DNA from: Pontibacter kalidii
Lineage (GTDB): Bacteria > Bacteroidota > Bacteroidia > Cytophagales > Hymenobacteraceae
Assembly: GCF_026278245.1 (NCBI RefSeq)
Contig: NZ_CP111079.1
Span: forward strand, 2,544,501 to 2,608,500
Length of the DNA: 64,000 nucleotides
Reading direction: 5' to 3'
Each line of letters opens with the position of its first letter. The stretch's first letter is position 1. The position numbers and the translations under genes were made by a program. The notes under the pieces are model-generated. The model searched no databases, was not told the DNA's origin, and saw nothing but the letters and a program-made list of their open reading frames with translations. Shown in pieces: positions 9,395 to 17,795 of this stretch.

Positions 9395-9733
9395 ATGAAA
9401 GTAGAAAACACACAAGTGCAGATGCGGAAGGGAATTCTGGAGTTCTGCATACTGGAGATTATCTCTCGTGGTGAAGTTTATGCGTCCGATATGCTGGAAG
9501 AGCTCACAGCGGCCAAGATGATCGTTGTGGAGGGCACCCTTTATCCCCTGCTCACCCGCCTCAAGAACGCGCAGCTTCTCGAATACAACTGGGTCGAGTC
9601 CACCTCCGGCCCGCCACGCAAGTATTATCGCCTCACCGACACCGGCAAAGAGTTTCTGGAGCAGCTCCGGAACACCTGGTCCGAGCTAGTTGACTCCACA
9701 GAATACATTATCCGAAACAAGAAAGCCCAGTAA
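9395..9733 (+). CDS. PadR-family transcriptional regulator
   Basis: A 112-residue winged-helix DNA-binding protein. The core matches PadR: MRKGILEFCILEIISRGEVYASDMLEEL, then EGTLYPLLTRLKNAQLLEYNW and GPPRKYYRLTDTGKEFL, with the usual recognition helix around TLYPLL and the RKYY wing. The ATG at 9395 is chosen because the earlier in-frame TTG lies in the promoter box. The next gene starts two bases after its stop, so it most likely controls that membrane protein and itself; this PadR plus PspC pairing is common in Bacteroidota. The signal it senses is not evident. Confidence 0.92.
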   Translation: MKVENTQVQMRKGILEFCILEIISRGEVYASDMLEELTAAKMIVVEGTLYPLLTRLKNAQLLEYNWVESTSGPPRKYYRLTDTGKEFLEQLRNTWSELVDSTEYIIRNKKAQ

Positions 9734-9735
9734 TC

Positions 9736-12243
9736 ATGAAAAAGAATATAAGTATAAACTTGCAAGGCATCATCTTCCAGATCGAGGAGGATGGGTATGA
9801 GCAGCTTAGCCGCTACCTTGCCTCCATCAGAACATACTTTTCTAACTATGAGGGCCACGAGGAGATTGTAGCCGACATTGAGGCCCGCGTTGCCGAAATC
9901 TTCTCCGCCCGCGTATCGCCGGCCAAGCAGGTGATCACCCAGGAGGATGTGCAATACCTGATCATGCGCATGGGTAACGTGACTGACTTTGAGGTGGAGG
10001 AGCCGATGGAGGAGGAAGCCTACAAGCATACAGCTGCTGGCGCTGGCACCGGCGCAGAAGCCGGTGCGGGCGGAGCACAGGCACATGCAGCCGCCGGACC
10101 TAAAAAGCTGTACCGCGACATGAACAACAAGGTGATCGCCGGTGTCTCCAGCGGCATCGCCAACTACCTTAAGATTGACCCGCTCTGGCTGCGGCTGTTC
10201 TTCGTGCTGCTGGTGCTGCTGGGCATCGTTTCAGCGGGCGTATCGGCTGCCACAGGCATCATCATCTATATTATACTTTGGATTGCCATGCCGGAGAGCA
10301 ACCTGCTGCCCGAGACCAAGGTACGCAAGCTGTTCCGAGACCCGGATGATAAAAAACTGGCCGGTGTGTCGAGCGGCATCGCCAAATACTTCGGGGTGGA
10401 TGTGGCCGTTATCCGACTGCTCTTCCTGGTCTCCATCTTCCTGGGCGGCTTCGGTCTATTTGCCTACATCGTGCTTTGGATCGCCATGCCTGAGGCCGTC
10501 ACACTTACCGAGCGCATGCAGATGCAGGGCGACCCCGTAACGCTGGCCGGCATTGAGCGCACCTTGAAGGACAACCTGAACATGCGCGACAGCAACGGCG
10601 AGGAGAGCACGCTGGCCAAGATCATCCTGCTCCCTGTCCGCCTGGTGGCGCAGGTTTTTAACTGGATTGGCCGTGCACTGGGCCCCATCCTTGCCTTCCT
10701 TATCACCCTGATCCGTGTGGCGGCCGGCGTAATACTGCTGGTCATTTCCATCGGACTGACCGTCGCCCTCTTCTCCACGCTTTTCGTGTCACTTGGTATG
10801 ATTGATGAGACGCAGTTCGCAAACTTTGGTGATTTTCCGGCCTCCGTGTTTCTCGGGGGCTTTCCCAGGCTCGGCCTGGTGGCAGGCTTCTTTGTAGGTT
10901 TGATTCCGCTCCTGATGCTGATGGTGCTGGGCGTGAGCCTGCTGATCAAGCGCACCTTCATGAAGCCAATCGTAGGCTGGTCGCTGTTTGGGGTGTGGCT
11001 GGTGGCGCTGTTCACCATGATTGCTACCATTGCCATGTTCAGCGGCAACTTCCGCCGCAGCGGTGAGGTGATCACTAGCAGGACCATACCTGTAGAGAAT
11101 ATCAGTACGCTTACCCTGGATACCTATGATACCGGCCTGGATTACGACAACATCTACATGGAAGTGCAGGAGGCCAACGGCCCGGATGTGGAGATAGTGC
11201 AGCGCGTGGAGGCCAAGGGCAGAACCGAGGAAGAGGCCAAGGAGAATGCTCGCATGATCACCTACCGCGCTGTGCTCAACGACTCTACCCTGCGTCTCGA
11301 CGACAGCTATGAGTTCAAACAGGGAGCCGTGTTCCGTGATCAGGAGTTGAGCCTGGTGCTTAAACTGCCGAAAGACAAGCCATTGCGCCTGACACGCAGC
11401 TTCTACTACATGTTGCCAAGCGCTGCCTTAGAGGGCAATTACGACCTCGACAAAGTAATTCGCAATACCTGGCAAGCCAGCGGCGACCGGTTAGTTTGCC
11501 TCACTTGCGCCACAGATACGCTGAGCACGGAAAGCGGCAATGGGTTTAACCTCGATGATACCGGCACAGCCGAAATGAGCGGCAGCGTGCTGCTGAACGA
11601 CAGCGAGTATAGTAGCAACTCCCGCAGCTACAACTTCCGCGACTTCAATCGTGTCACCATCAGTGGGCCGTACCATGTGCAGCTGCGCCAGGGCGATACC
11701 TACAGCGTCAGCGTGCGTGCAGGCGAAGCAGAGTTAAAGCGTATTGAGCTGGACCAGAGCGGAAACGAGTTGGATATCAGCACAGATGAGAAGTTCTTCC
11801 GCATGTTCAAAGACCGCGACCCGGTGCTGATCCAGATCACAGCCCCGGACATCAACACCATTGAGCTGAACGGTGCCATCAAGGCCGACATCGGAAGTTT
11901 AAAAGCAGAGAGCCTGCGCATGAACCTCACCGGAGCCATTCAAACCATGGCAAACCTGAACGTACGTAACCTGCGCGTTGATGCCTCGGGTGCCACAGCC
12001 AGTACGTTTGTCGGAAAGGCGGATCGGTTTGAGCTGGACGCCACCGGTGCCTGCGTCGTACAAGCCGACAGATTGGAAGCCCGCTATGTGGATGCCGACG
12101 TAACCGGTGCCGGCATGGCAGAAGTATACGCCACCAACACCCTGCGCGCCGACGCCTCCGGGTCCAGCCACATCGTCTACCGCGGCAACCCTTCCGACAC
12201 CATCATCGACAGCTCCGGCCCCAGCACTGTGAAGCGTCGCTAA
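9736..12243 (+). CDS. PspC-domain membrane protein with C-terminal head-GIN domain
   Basis: An 835-residue protein with four parts. Residues ~1-90 are a soluble N-terminal domain (MKKNISINLQGIIFQIEEDG). Two PspC domains follow, KKLYRDMNNKVIAGVSSGIA and RKLFRDPDDKKLAGVSSGIA, each running into a membrane helix ending IAMPE. Several more membrane helices lie at about residues 300-440. The rest is an extracytoplasmic region whose last ~200 residues (ISGPYHVQLRQGDTYSV, ATGACVVQADRL) form the beta-helix-like head-GIN (DUF2807) domain. An Ala/Gly-rich linker (GAGTGAEAGAGG) precedes the first PspC. PspC domains act in envelope-stress responses; head-GIN is often called an autotransporter-adhesin head but its role is unproven. 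Coupled to padR with a two-base gap. A role in envelope sensing is inferred. Confidence 0.85.
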   Translation: MKKNISINLQGIIFQIEEDGYEQLSRYLASIRTYFSNYEGHEEIVADIEARVAEIFSARVSPAKQVITQEDVQYLIMRMGNVTDFEVEEPMEEEAYKHTAAGAGTGAEAGAGGAQAHAAAGPKKLYRDMNNKVIAGVSSGIANYLKIDPLWLRLFFVLLVLLGIVSAGVSAATGIIIYIILWIAMPESNLLPETKVRKLFRDPDDKKLAGVSSGIAKYFGVDVAVIRLLFLVSIFLGGFGLFAYIVLWIAMPEAVTLTERMQMQGDPVTLAGIERTLKDNLNMRDSNGEESTLAKIILLPVRLVAQVFNWIGRALGPILAFLITLIRVAAGVILLVISIGLTVALFSTLFVSLGMIDETQFANFGDFPASVFLGGFPRLGLVAGFFVGLIPLLMLMVLGVSLLIKRTFMKPIVGWSLFGVWLVALFTMIATIAMFSGNFRRSGEVITSRTIPVENISTLTLDTYDTGLDYDNIYMEVQEANGPDVEIVQRVEAKGRTEEEAKENARMITYRAVLNDSTLRLDDSYEFKQGAVFRDQELSLVLKLPKDKPLRLTRSFYYMLPSAALEGNYDLDKVIRNTWQASGDRLVCLTCATDTLSTESGNGFNLDDTGTAEMSGSVLLNDSEYSSNSRSYNFRDFNRVTISGPYHVQLRQGDTYSVSVRAGEAELKRIELDQSGNELDISTDEKFFRMFKDRDPVLIQITAPDINTIELNGAIKADIGSLKAESLRMNLTGAIQTMANLNVRNLRVDASGATASTFVGKADRFELDATGACVVQADRLEARYVDADVTGAGMAEVYATNTLRADASGSSHIVYRGNPSDTIIDSSGPSTVKRR

Positions 12244-12262
12244 AACCGGTGTAAAGTATAAA

Positions 12263-12295
12263 AGGCTGGCTGAGCAAGTATACCTCAGCCAGCCT
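12263..12295 (+). terminator. hairpin after the PspC gene, possible terminator
   Basis: Arms AGGCTGGCTGAG (12263-12274) and CTCAGCCAGCCT (12284-12295) are perfectly complementary with a nine-base loop containing AAGTATA. There is no good T run after it, so termination is likely but not certain. Confidence 0.55.
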
Positions 12296-12381
12296 CCTAC
12301 AATCCGCCACTAGTACAAAGTAAAACTATATACTAAAACAATTGAACAGCCGTTCAGTTTATACTTTATAGAAGTGTTTGT

Positions 12382-13818
12382 TTAGTTGTTTGTGTTTGAT
12401 GAGTGTATTTGGCGAAGTCCCATCTCCTTCCCTCTTTCCATAAGGAAGGCGTAGGCTTCGTCAAATTCATTTTTAACCTTTCCTTCCAAGATCGCCTCCG
12501 TCAGGGCCTCCTTCAACTCACCCACCATTTTCGACGGCTTCAGCCCGAAGGTTTCCATGATGATCTCGCCCGTAATTACGGGCTGGAAGTTGCGTAGCTT
12601 ATCGCTCTCCTCCACCTCTACCAGGCGCTTCTCTACCTTGTCAAAATTCTGCAGGTAGCGTTTTACCTTGTTGTCGTTTTTGGAGGTGATGTCGGCGCGG
12701 CAGAGCTTCATCAGCGCATCTATATCATCCCCGGCCTCAAACAGTAGCCTGCGGATCGCTGAGTCGGTGACGGTTTCCTTTACCAGCGCAATGGGGCGCA
12801 GGTGCAGGCGCACCAGTTTCTCCACAAATTTCATGTGCTCGTTCAGGGGCAGTTTCAGGTCGCGGAACAGGCGGGGCACCATGCGGGCGCCACGGTCTTC
12901 GTGGCCATGAAAGGTCCAGCCGGCCTTGGGATGGTAACGCTTCGTGTCCGGCTTGGCAATATCGTGCAGGATAGCCGACCAGCGCAGCCACAGGTCGTCC
13001 GACACCTGCGCCACGTTATCGAGCACCTGCAACGTATGATAGAAGTTATCCTTATGCGAGTTTCCATTGATGGTCTCTACGCCCTGCAGCTCCACCATTT
13101 TGGGGAAGATCAGGTGCAGCAGTCCAGAGGTAAACAGCAGCTTAAAGCCGTAGCTCGGCACCGGCGAGAGGATGATCTTGTTCAGTTCGTCCGTAACCCG
13201 CTCCTGCGACACAATTTTAATGCGTTCTTTATTGTCTACGATCGCGTCGAAGGTATCCGGGTCAATATCGAAGGTAAGCTGGGAGGCAAAACGGATAGCG
13301 CGCATCATGCGCAGCGGATCGTCGGAGAAGGTGATGCCCGGTTCCAGCGGAGTCCGGATAACCTTACGGCGCATGTCCTTCACACCGTCAAACGCATCGA
13401 TCAACTCACCATAGTCTGCCTTGTTCAGACTGATGCCCAGGGCGTTGATGGTAAAATCGCGCCGCTTGAGGTCATCGTCCAGTGTTCCCTGCTCCACTTC
13501 CGGCTTGCGTGAGTGCTCGCGGTACGACTCTCTACGGGCCCCCACAAACTCCACTTCCCACTCCCCGGAGCGCAGCATGGCTGTGCCAAAGTTTTTGAAG
13601 ATAGATACCTTGGGTTTGTGCGGCAGTCGCTGGGCCACCTGCGTTGCCAACACGATGCCGTCGCCCACGCATACCACGTCTATATCCTTAGATGGCCGTT
13701 TCAGCACCAGGTCCCTAACAAAACCGCCAATTACGTAGGCATCTACGCCCAGTTCGTCAGCGGCCTCGGCTACTACATTAAAGATCGGGTGCTCAGGTAA
13801 CTGTACTTTCTCCATCAT
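12382..13818 (-). CDS. cca: CCA tRNA nucleotidyltransferase / poly(A) polymerase family with HD domain
   Basis: Class II nucleotidyltransferase of 478 residues, expected to add or repair the 3' CCA end of tRNAs. The N-terminal catalytic core shows VIGGFVRDLVLKRPSKDIDVVC, the GG...RD and DxD metal-binding motifs. It is followed by KRRDFTINALGIS, DPLRMMRAIRFASQLTFD (ATP/CTP template region), an HD phosphohydrolase-like domain near 265-330 (LRWSAILHDIAKP, HGHEDRGA) and a C-terminal helical part. Alternative start one codon later is equally possible (MM). The HD domain is common in Bacteroidota members. It is the only such gene in the window, so full CCA addition is assumed rather than the split A-adding/CC-adding type. 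Confidence 0.9.
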   Translation of the reverse strand: MMEKVQLPEHPIFNVVAEAADELGVDAYVIGGFVRDLVLKRPSKDIDVVCVGDGIVLATQVAQRLPHKPKVSIFKNFGTAMLRSGEWEVEFVGARRESYREHSRKPEVEQGTLDDDLKRRDFTINALGISLNKADYGELIDAFDGVKDMRRKVIRTPLEPGITFSDDPLRMMRAIRFASQLTFDIDPDTFDAIVDNKERIKIVSQERVTDELNKIILSPVPSYGFKLLFTSGLLHLIFPKMVELQGVETINGNSHKDNFYHTLQVLDNVAQVSDDLWLRWSAILHDIAKPDTKRYHPKAGWTFHGHEDRGARMVPRLFRDLKLPLNEHMKFVEKLVRLHLRPIALVKETVTDSAIRRLLFEAGDDIDALMKLCRADITSKNDNKVKRYLQNFDKVEKRLVEVEESDKLRNFQPVITGEIIMETFGLKPSKMVGELKEALTEAILEGKVKNEFDEAYAFLMERGKEMGLRQIHSSNTNN

Positions 13819-13831
13819 CTGTAAATCAAAA

Positions 13832-13861
13832 ACCTCAGGCTACGGAAGCGTAGCCTGAGGT
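13832..13861 (-). terminator. intrinsic terminator downstream of tsaC
   Basis: Perfect 12-base arms (ACCTCAGGCTAC at 13832-13843 and its complement at 13850-13861) with a six-base loop. On the minus strand the hairpin is followed by TTTTTGATTT. It separates tsaC from cca. Confidence 0.85.
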
Positions 13862-13983
13862 ACAAAAATACGTATAACCAGCTCATTTCCGAAAAAGGCT
13901 GTACGATAAGCAGCTTATACTTTGGTTTACACCTGTTTATACTTTCTCAGGCAAAGTATAACGTATAAACACCATACCCAATA

Positions 13984-14559
13984 CTACTCCCGGATGACGC
14001 GCTGCCTGCCGCCAGCCTCTATCTTCACAATGCGCGACGGCCTGGAGGCCATGTCATCGTCACGCCGCCAGTTCACCACAAAGTCAACCCGCTCCTTTAT
14101 CTCTTCGCTCACATCGGCAAAGGTCTTGGGCGACGGCGCTCCGCTGATGTTGGCCGAGGTAGACACGATAGGCCGCGCCACCTGCCGGATAAGGCGGTGG
14201 CAGAACTCGTCGCCTTGCACCACGCGTATGGCCACCGTGCCGTCTTCGGCCAGCACCTCCTCGGGCAGGTTCTGCGGCTCCGGGAACACATAAGTAGTAG
14301 GCCGCTCCTGCCGCCTCACCAGCTCCTCAAAGTCTTCCGGCAGGTTTTTTACATACCGCTGCAGCATCTCCTGGTCGGCTACCAGCAGGATCAGCGCCTT
14401 CGACTCCTCGCGTTCCTTTATCTTAAATATCTTGCGCACGGCCTCGGCGTTCTCGGCATCGCAGCCGATGCCCCACACCGTATCGGTTGGGTACAGGATC
14501 ACGTTGCCCAGCAGCACCTCTTCCTCCGCCGCCTGTATTTCCTTTACTAACTGGCTCAT
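13984..14559 (-). CDS. tsaC: L-threonylcarbamoyladenylate synthase (TsaC/Sua5/YrdC)
   Basis: Makes threonylcarbamoyl-AMP from threonine, bicarbonate and ATP, the first step of the t6A modification of ANN-decoding tRNAs. The 191-residue protein has only the YrdC domain, without the Sua5 C-terminal extension. Visible marks are GNVILYPTDTVWGIGCDAEN, IFKIKEREESKALILLV (the KxR-S/K substrate motif), RPTTYVFP and the late PIVSTSANISGAPSPKT (SxN motif). The start ATG at 14559 follows an AT-rich spacer. It is in the same direction as mce upstream (91-base gap) but has its own terminator. Confidence 0.9.
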   Translation of the reverse strand: MSQLVKEIQAAEEEVLLGNVILYPTDTVWGIGCDAENAEAVRKIFKIKEREESKALILLVADQEMLQRYVKNLPEDFEELVRRQERPTTYVFPEPQNLPEEVLAEDGTVAIRVVQGDEFCHRLIRQVARPIVSTSANISGAPSPKTFADVSEEIKERVDFVVNWRRDDDMASRPSRIVKIEAGGRQRVIRE

Positions 14560-14649
14560 AGTTTTATTTAGTTATTGATTGTTGGTTTTTAGTTGTTAGT
14601 AAATTCTGTAATTCAATTCGTACCCGAATAACTAACAACAAATAACGAC
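14560..14649. repeat. AT-rich TTAGTTATT-type spacer between mce and tsaC
   Basis: Low-complexity spacer built of TTAGTTATT, TTGTTGG and TTTTAGTTGTTAG blocks on one side and ACTAACAACAAATAACGACT on the other; the two sides are roughly complementary and could fold. A similar block lies at 49617-49660. No gene seen. Confidence 0.4.
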
Positions 14650-15051
14650 TTACCTGATCTCCTGGGTCAGCTCCACCAGCACGCCGTTGGCACTTTTCGG
14701 GTGCACGAAACACACCAGCTTGTTATCGGCACCTTTCTTGGGCTGCTCGTTCAGAAGTATAAAGCCTTCGCTTCTGAGGCGCTCCATCTCCTTGTATATA
14801 TCGTCCACCTCAAAGGCGATGTGGTGGATGCCTTCGCCTCGCTTCTCCACAAACTTGCTAATGGCGCTCTCCGGGGTGGTCCCCTCCAGCAATTCTATCT
14901 TGGTGTTGCCCACTTTAAAGAAGGAGGTGTTCACCGCCTCCGACTCCACATACTCTGTTTTGTAAGGCTCCACGCCCAGCAGTTTAAAGTACAGTGCATT
15001 GGCTTCGCTGAAGTTCCTGACAGCTATCCCTATATGTTCTACGTTTTTCAT
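14650..15051 (-). CDS. mce: methylmalonyl-CoA epimerase
   Basis: Interconverts (2R)- and (2S)-methylmalonyl-CoA in the propionate/succinate route. At 133 residues it is a standard vicinal-oxygen-chelate (glyoxalase-fold) protein: MKNVEHIGIAVRNFSEANA with the first metal His, TKIELLEGTTPES, EGIHHIAFEVDDI with the second metal His, and a late VLVELTQE metal Glu. The GEGIHHIAFEVDD block distinguishes it from general glyoxalases. Start is ATG at 15051; the divergent iscS gene begins 177 bases to the right. The mutase genes are not in the window. Confidence 0.92.
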   Translation of the reverse strand: MKNVEHIGIAVRNFSEANALYFKLLGVEPYKTEYVESEAVNTSFFKVGNTKIELLEGTTPESAISKFVEKRGEGIHHIAFEVDDIYKEMERLRSEGFILLNEQPKKGADNKLVCFVHPKSANGVLVELTQEIR

Positions 15052-15228
15052 TTATAGTTTGTAATTAGTCTAAGTAGAGAATATTTACTATTTTTGTGCC
15101 GGATTCAAAACTACTATATTTCGTTTAAACTCTTTCAGCTTCCGACTGTTGAGGAATTAGAACCAAAACAGGCAACAGGCTGTTTACCTGATAACAAAGA
15201 GCTATTTATTAAAGAAACTGACGTTCTT

Positions 15229-16443
15229 ATGCTAACACTACCGATATACTTAGATAACAATGCCACTACGCCGTTAGATCCGCGCGTGTTGGAGGCCATG
15301 ATGCCTTACATGACTAACATGTTCGGCAACGCCGCTTCCCGCAACCATGCTTTTGGCTGGCAGGCCGAAGAGGCCGTTGATTACGCCCGTGAGCAGATCG
15401 CGGCGCTCATCAACTGTTCTCCTAAGGAAATCATCTTTACCTCAGGCGCCACTGAGTCGGACAACCTCGCTTTGAAGGGTGTGTTCGAAATGTACGCCTC
15501 GAAGGGTAACCACATCATTACCGTTACCACGGAGCACAAAGCCGTACTGGACCCTTGTAAGCACATCGAGAAAATGGGCGGCAAGGTTACATACCTGAAG
15601 GTGGATGAGAAAGGGCTGATCAACCTAAAGGAGTTGGAAGAAGCTATCACAGACAAGACGATCCTTATCTCTGTGATGTATGCCAACAATGAGATCGGCG
15701 TTATCCAACCTATCCGTGAGATCTCAGCCATCGCCAAAAAGCGCGGCATCCTGTTCTTTACAGACGCTACGCAGGCCGTAGGAAAAATTTCGGTGGACGT
15801 AGAGGCCGATGGCATCGACCTGATGGCTTTCTCTGCCCACAAAATGTATGGCCCTAAGGGTGTTGGCGCCCTGTACGTGCGTCGTAAGAACCCACGCGTG
15901 AAGGTTACGGCCCAGATGGACGGTGGCGGACACGAGCGCGGCATGCGTTCCGGTACGCTGAACGTACCTGGTATTGTGGGCTTGGGCAAAGCCGCTGAAG
16001 TTGCCAAGCAAGATATGGAAGCAGACTCTAAGCGTATCTCCGCCATGCGCGACAGGCTGGAGCGTGAACTGACCACAATCGAGGAGTCTTACGTGAACGG
16101 CTCTACGGAACACCGTCTGCCGCACGTGTCTAACATCTCGTTTAAGTATGTAGAGGGCGAAGGCCTGATGATGGGCGTGAAAGACCTGGCTGTTTCATCC
16201 GGATCTGCCTGTACCTCCGCTTCTTTGGAGCCATCCTACGTATTAAAGGCCTTGGGCCTGAGCGACGACCTGGCTCACTCTTCACTGCGTTTCGGCCTTA
16301 GCCGTTTCACTACCGAGGAGGAGATTGACTTCGCCATCGACCACGTGAAAGAGGCTGTGGCAAAACTGCGCGAACTCTCTCCACTGTGGGAAATGTTCAA
16401 GGAAGGCATTGACCTGAACTCTATTGAGTGGGCAGAACATTAA
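15229..16443 (+). CDS. iscS: cysteine desulfurase IscS
   Basis: PLP enzyme that takes sulfur from cysteine as a persulfide and passes it to IscU for Fe-S cluster assembly. The frame is open from 15094, but ATG at 15229 gives the normal start [20 protein letters not shown] and a 404-residue protein. PLP-binding Lys205 lies in [11 protein letters not shown], and the catalytic loop Cys328 in [13 protein letters not shown], typical of group I (IscS/NifS) enzymes. [12 protein letters not shown] and [10 protein letters not shown] are also conserved. A TATTTTTG box at 15089-15096 may be the -7 element, giving a ~130-base leader, but no good -33 box was seen. It heads the cluster iscS-iscU-unknown-iscA. 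Confidence 0.96.
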   Translation: MLTLPIYLDNNATTPLDPRVLEAMMPYMTNMFGNAASRNHAFGWQAEEAVDYAREQIAALINCSPKEIIFTSGATESDNLALKGVFEMYASKGNHIITVTTEHKAVLDPCKHIEKMGGKVTYLKVDEKGLINLKELEEAITDKTILISVMYANNEIGVIQPIREISAIAKKRGILFFTDATQAVGKISVDVEADGIDLMAFSAHKMYGPKGVGALYVRRKNPRVKVTAQMDGGGHERGMRSGTLNVPGIVGLGKAAEVAKQDMEADSKRISAMRDRLERELTTIEESYVNGSTEHRLPHVSNISFKYVEGEGLMMGVKDLAVSSGSACTSASLEPSYVLKALGLSDDLAHSSLRFGLSRFTTEEEIDFAIDHVKEAVAKLRELSPLWEMFKEGIDLNSIEWAEH

Positions 16444-16532
16444 GCGTAATTAATAATGTATAATGAGTAATGCATGATTACTCGGAATATATTAGTCATT
16501 AATCATTAACAATTAGTAATCATAAAAAAGCT
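16444..16532. repeat. AT-rich spacer between iscS and iscU
   Basis: TAATTAATAATGTATAATGAG-like start and TTAATCATTAACAATTAG-like end, with partly complementary halves (AATGCATGATTACT inside). It separates iscS from iscU by 89 bases and could fold or act as a processing site. No gene seen. Confidence 0.35.
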
Positions 16533-16946
16533 ATGGCTTATTCAGATAAAGTAATCGACCATTATACCAACCCACGCAACGTTGGTACACTAGATAAAGC
16601 AAAGAAAAACGTTGGTACCGGCCTTGTTGGCGCCCCTGAGTGTGGAGACGTGATGCGCCTGCAAATTGAGGTAGATGAGAACCAGATCATCACCGATGCC
16701 AGGTTCAAGACGTTTGGCTGTGGCTCTGCCATTGCCTCCTCTTCTTTGGCTACCGAGTGGCTGAAGGGAAAAACGGTTGACGAGGCCCTGGCCATCGACA
16801 ACATGGCGATTGTGGAAGAGTTGGCCCTGCCGCCGGTTAAGATCCACTGCTCTGTACTTGCCGAGGATGCCATCAAAACGGCTATCAACGACTACAGAGT
16901 AAAGAACGGCCTTCCGGAGCTGGAAATGCCTAAGTCTCACCACTAA
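16533..16946 (+). CDS. iscU: Fe-S cluster assembly scaffold IscU
   Basis: Scaffold on which [2Fe-2S] and [4Fe-4S] clusters form before transfer to apoproteins. The 137-residue protein has the three cluster-binding cysteines of the family, Cys37 (GAPECGDVM), Cys63 (FKTFGCGSA) and Cys106 (VKIHCSVLA), plus Asp39. It starts MAYSDKVIDHYTNPRNVG, the typical IscU beginning, rather than a SufU insertion form. The LPPVKIHCS block contains the LPPVK site normally bound by HscA, although no hscA/hscB is in view. It is followed after 14 bases by an unknown gene. Confidence 0.96.
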   Translation: MAYSDKVIDHYTNPRNVGTLDKAKKNVGTGLVGAPECGDVMRLQIEVDENQIITDARFKTFGCGSAIASSSLATEWLKGKTVDEALAIDNMAIVEELALPPVKIHCSVLAEDAIKTAINDYRVKNGLPELEMPKSHH

Positions 16947-16960
16947 GAAGACCAGACTCT

Positions 16961-17368
16961 ATGGAGTCAACTACGGATGTGCACGTAGAGAGTGCCCGTA
17001 TTCAGAAGCAGATTGAGCACCACTTAGGCATGAGCGGGAGCAGTCTGCTTTTTGAGTTCCGGAAGCTCGACAATAAGATTCGCCTCGACCTGGTAACGGT
17101 GAACCCGCGCCACCAGCAGTCGTTCCTCTTCCATTCCGAAGAAGGCTACGACCGGTTGGATGTGTTGCGCAAGATGCTGACTTATGTGCAGAGCTACCGC
17201 GACCGGGAAAGCTCGTTCACGATACAGTGGATGGCCCGCGACGACAAGGAGCTGAACACTTCTTATTTCCGGGCGCGTAATATGTATGAGGCGCTGGATA
17301 AGTTATACTTTGGCCGGGACATGAACACTATCACCGTTTTTAGTGTGGTGCTAAACCCGGTCTCCTAA
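16961..17368 (+). CDS. conserved-looking small protein in the isc cluster, function unknown
   Basis: A 135-residue soluble protein lying between iscU and iscA, with a 14-base gap before it and 12 after it, so almost surely co-transcribed. It has no signal peptide or membrane helix. The sequence is mixed alpha/beta with acidic and basic residues (RIQKQIEHHLGMSGSSLLFEF, RLDLVTVNPRHQQSF, VLRKMLTYVQSYRDRESSFTI, ARNMYEALDKLYFGRDMNTI). It has no cysteine at all, so it is unlikely to hold a cluster itself. I do not recognise a family. A helper role in Fe-S assembly is suggested only by position. Not similar to hscB, fdx or iscX by eye. Confidence 0.8.
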   Translation: MESTTDVHVESARIQKQIEHHLGMSGSSLLFEFRKLDNKIRLDLVTVNPRHQQSFLFHSEEGYDRLDVLRKMLTYVQSYRDRESSFTIQWMARDDKELNTSYFRARNMYEALDKLYFGRDMNTITVFSVVLNPVS

Positions 17369-17380
17369 AATTTAAAGATT

Positions 17381-17707
17381 ATGATCACAGTTTCAGACAA
17401 AGCAAAAGAGAAGGTAATAAAGCTGAAGCAGGATGCTCAGTTGGACGACACGTTCCGCTTGCGTGCCTCTGTTGCGGGTGGTGGTTGCTCCGGCCTGTCC
17501 TATAACCTCGACTTCGACGACGAGGTGAAGCCGATGGACCAGGAGTTTGAAGACAAGGGCGTAAAGGTGGTGGTAGACATGAAGAGCTTCTTATACCTGG
17601 CAGGCACAGAGCTAGATTTCTCTGACGGCCTGAACGGCAAGGGCTTCTTCTTCAACAACCCCAATGCCTCCCGTACCTGCGGCTGCGGCGACAGCTTCTC
17701 TGTTTAG
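17381..17707 (+). CDS. iscA: Fe-S assembly protein, HesB/IscA family
   Basis: A-type carrier that receives or delivers Fe-S clusters. The 108-residue protein has the three diagnostic cysteines Cys36 ([12 protein letters not shown]), Cys100 and Cys102 ([11 protein letters not shown]). The middle part [26 protein letters not shown] is the usual A-type carrier signature. It ends the isc cluster and is followed by an intrinsic terminator. Whether it acts as IscA, SufA or ErpA cannot be told from sequence; position favours IscA. Confidence 0.93.
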   Translation: MITVSDKAKEKVIKLKQDAQLDDTFRLRASVAGGGCSGLSYNLDFDDEVKPMDQEFEDKGVKVVVDMKSFLYLAGTELDFSDGLNGKGFFFNNPNASRTCGCGDSFSV

Positions 17708-17731
17708 ATATCAACAGAACTTATACTTATG

Positions 17732-17767
17732 AAAAAGGCTCTGCCACTGCGGCAGAGTCTTTTTTTA
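17732..17767 (+). terminator. intrinsic terminator after iscA
   Basis: Stem GGCTCTGCC/GGCAGAGTC (one G-T type pair) around a short ACTGC loop, preceded by AAAAA and followed by a run of seven T. Faces the convergent nuclease gene and may serve both. Confidence 0.88.
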
Positions 17768-17795
17768 TACTTTCAGCTGTGCCTTACAGACTGGC

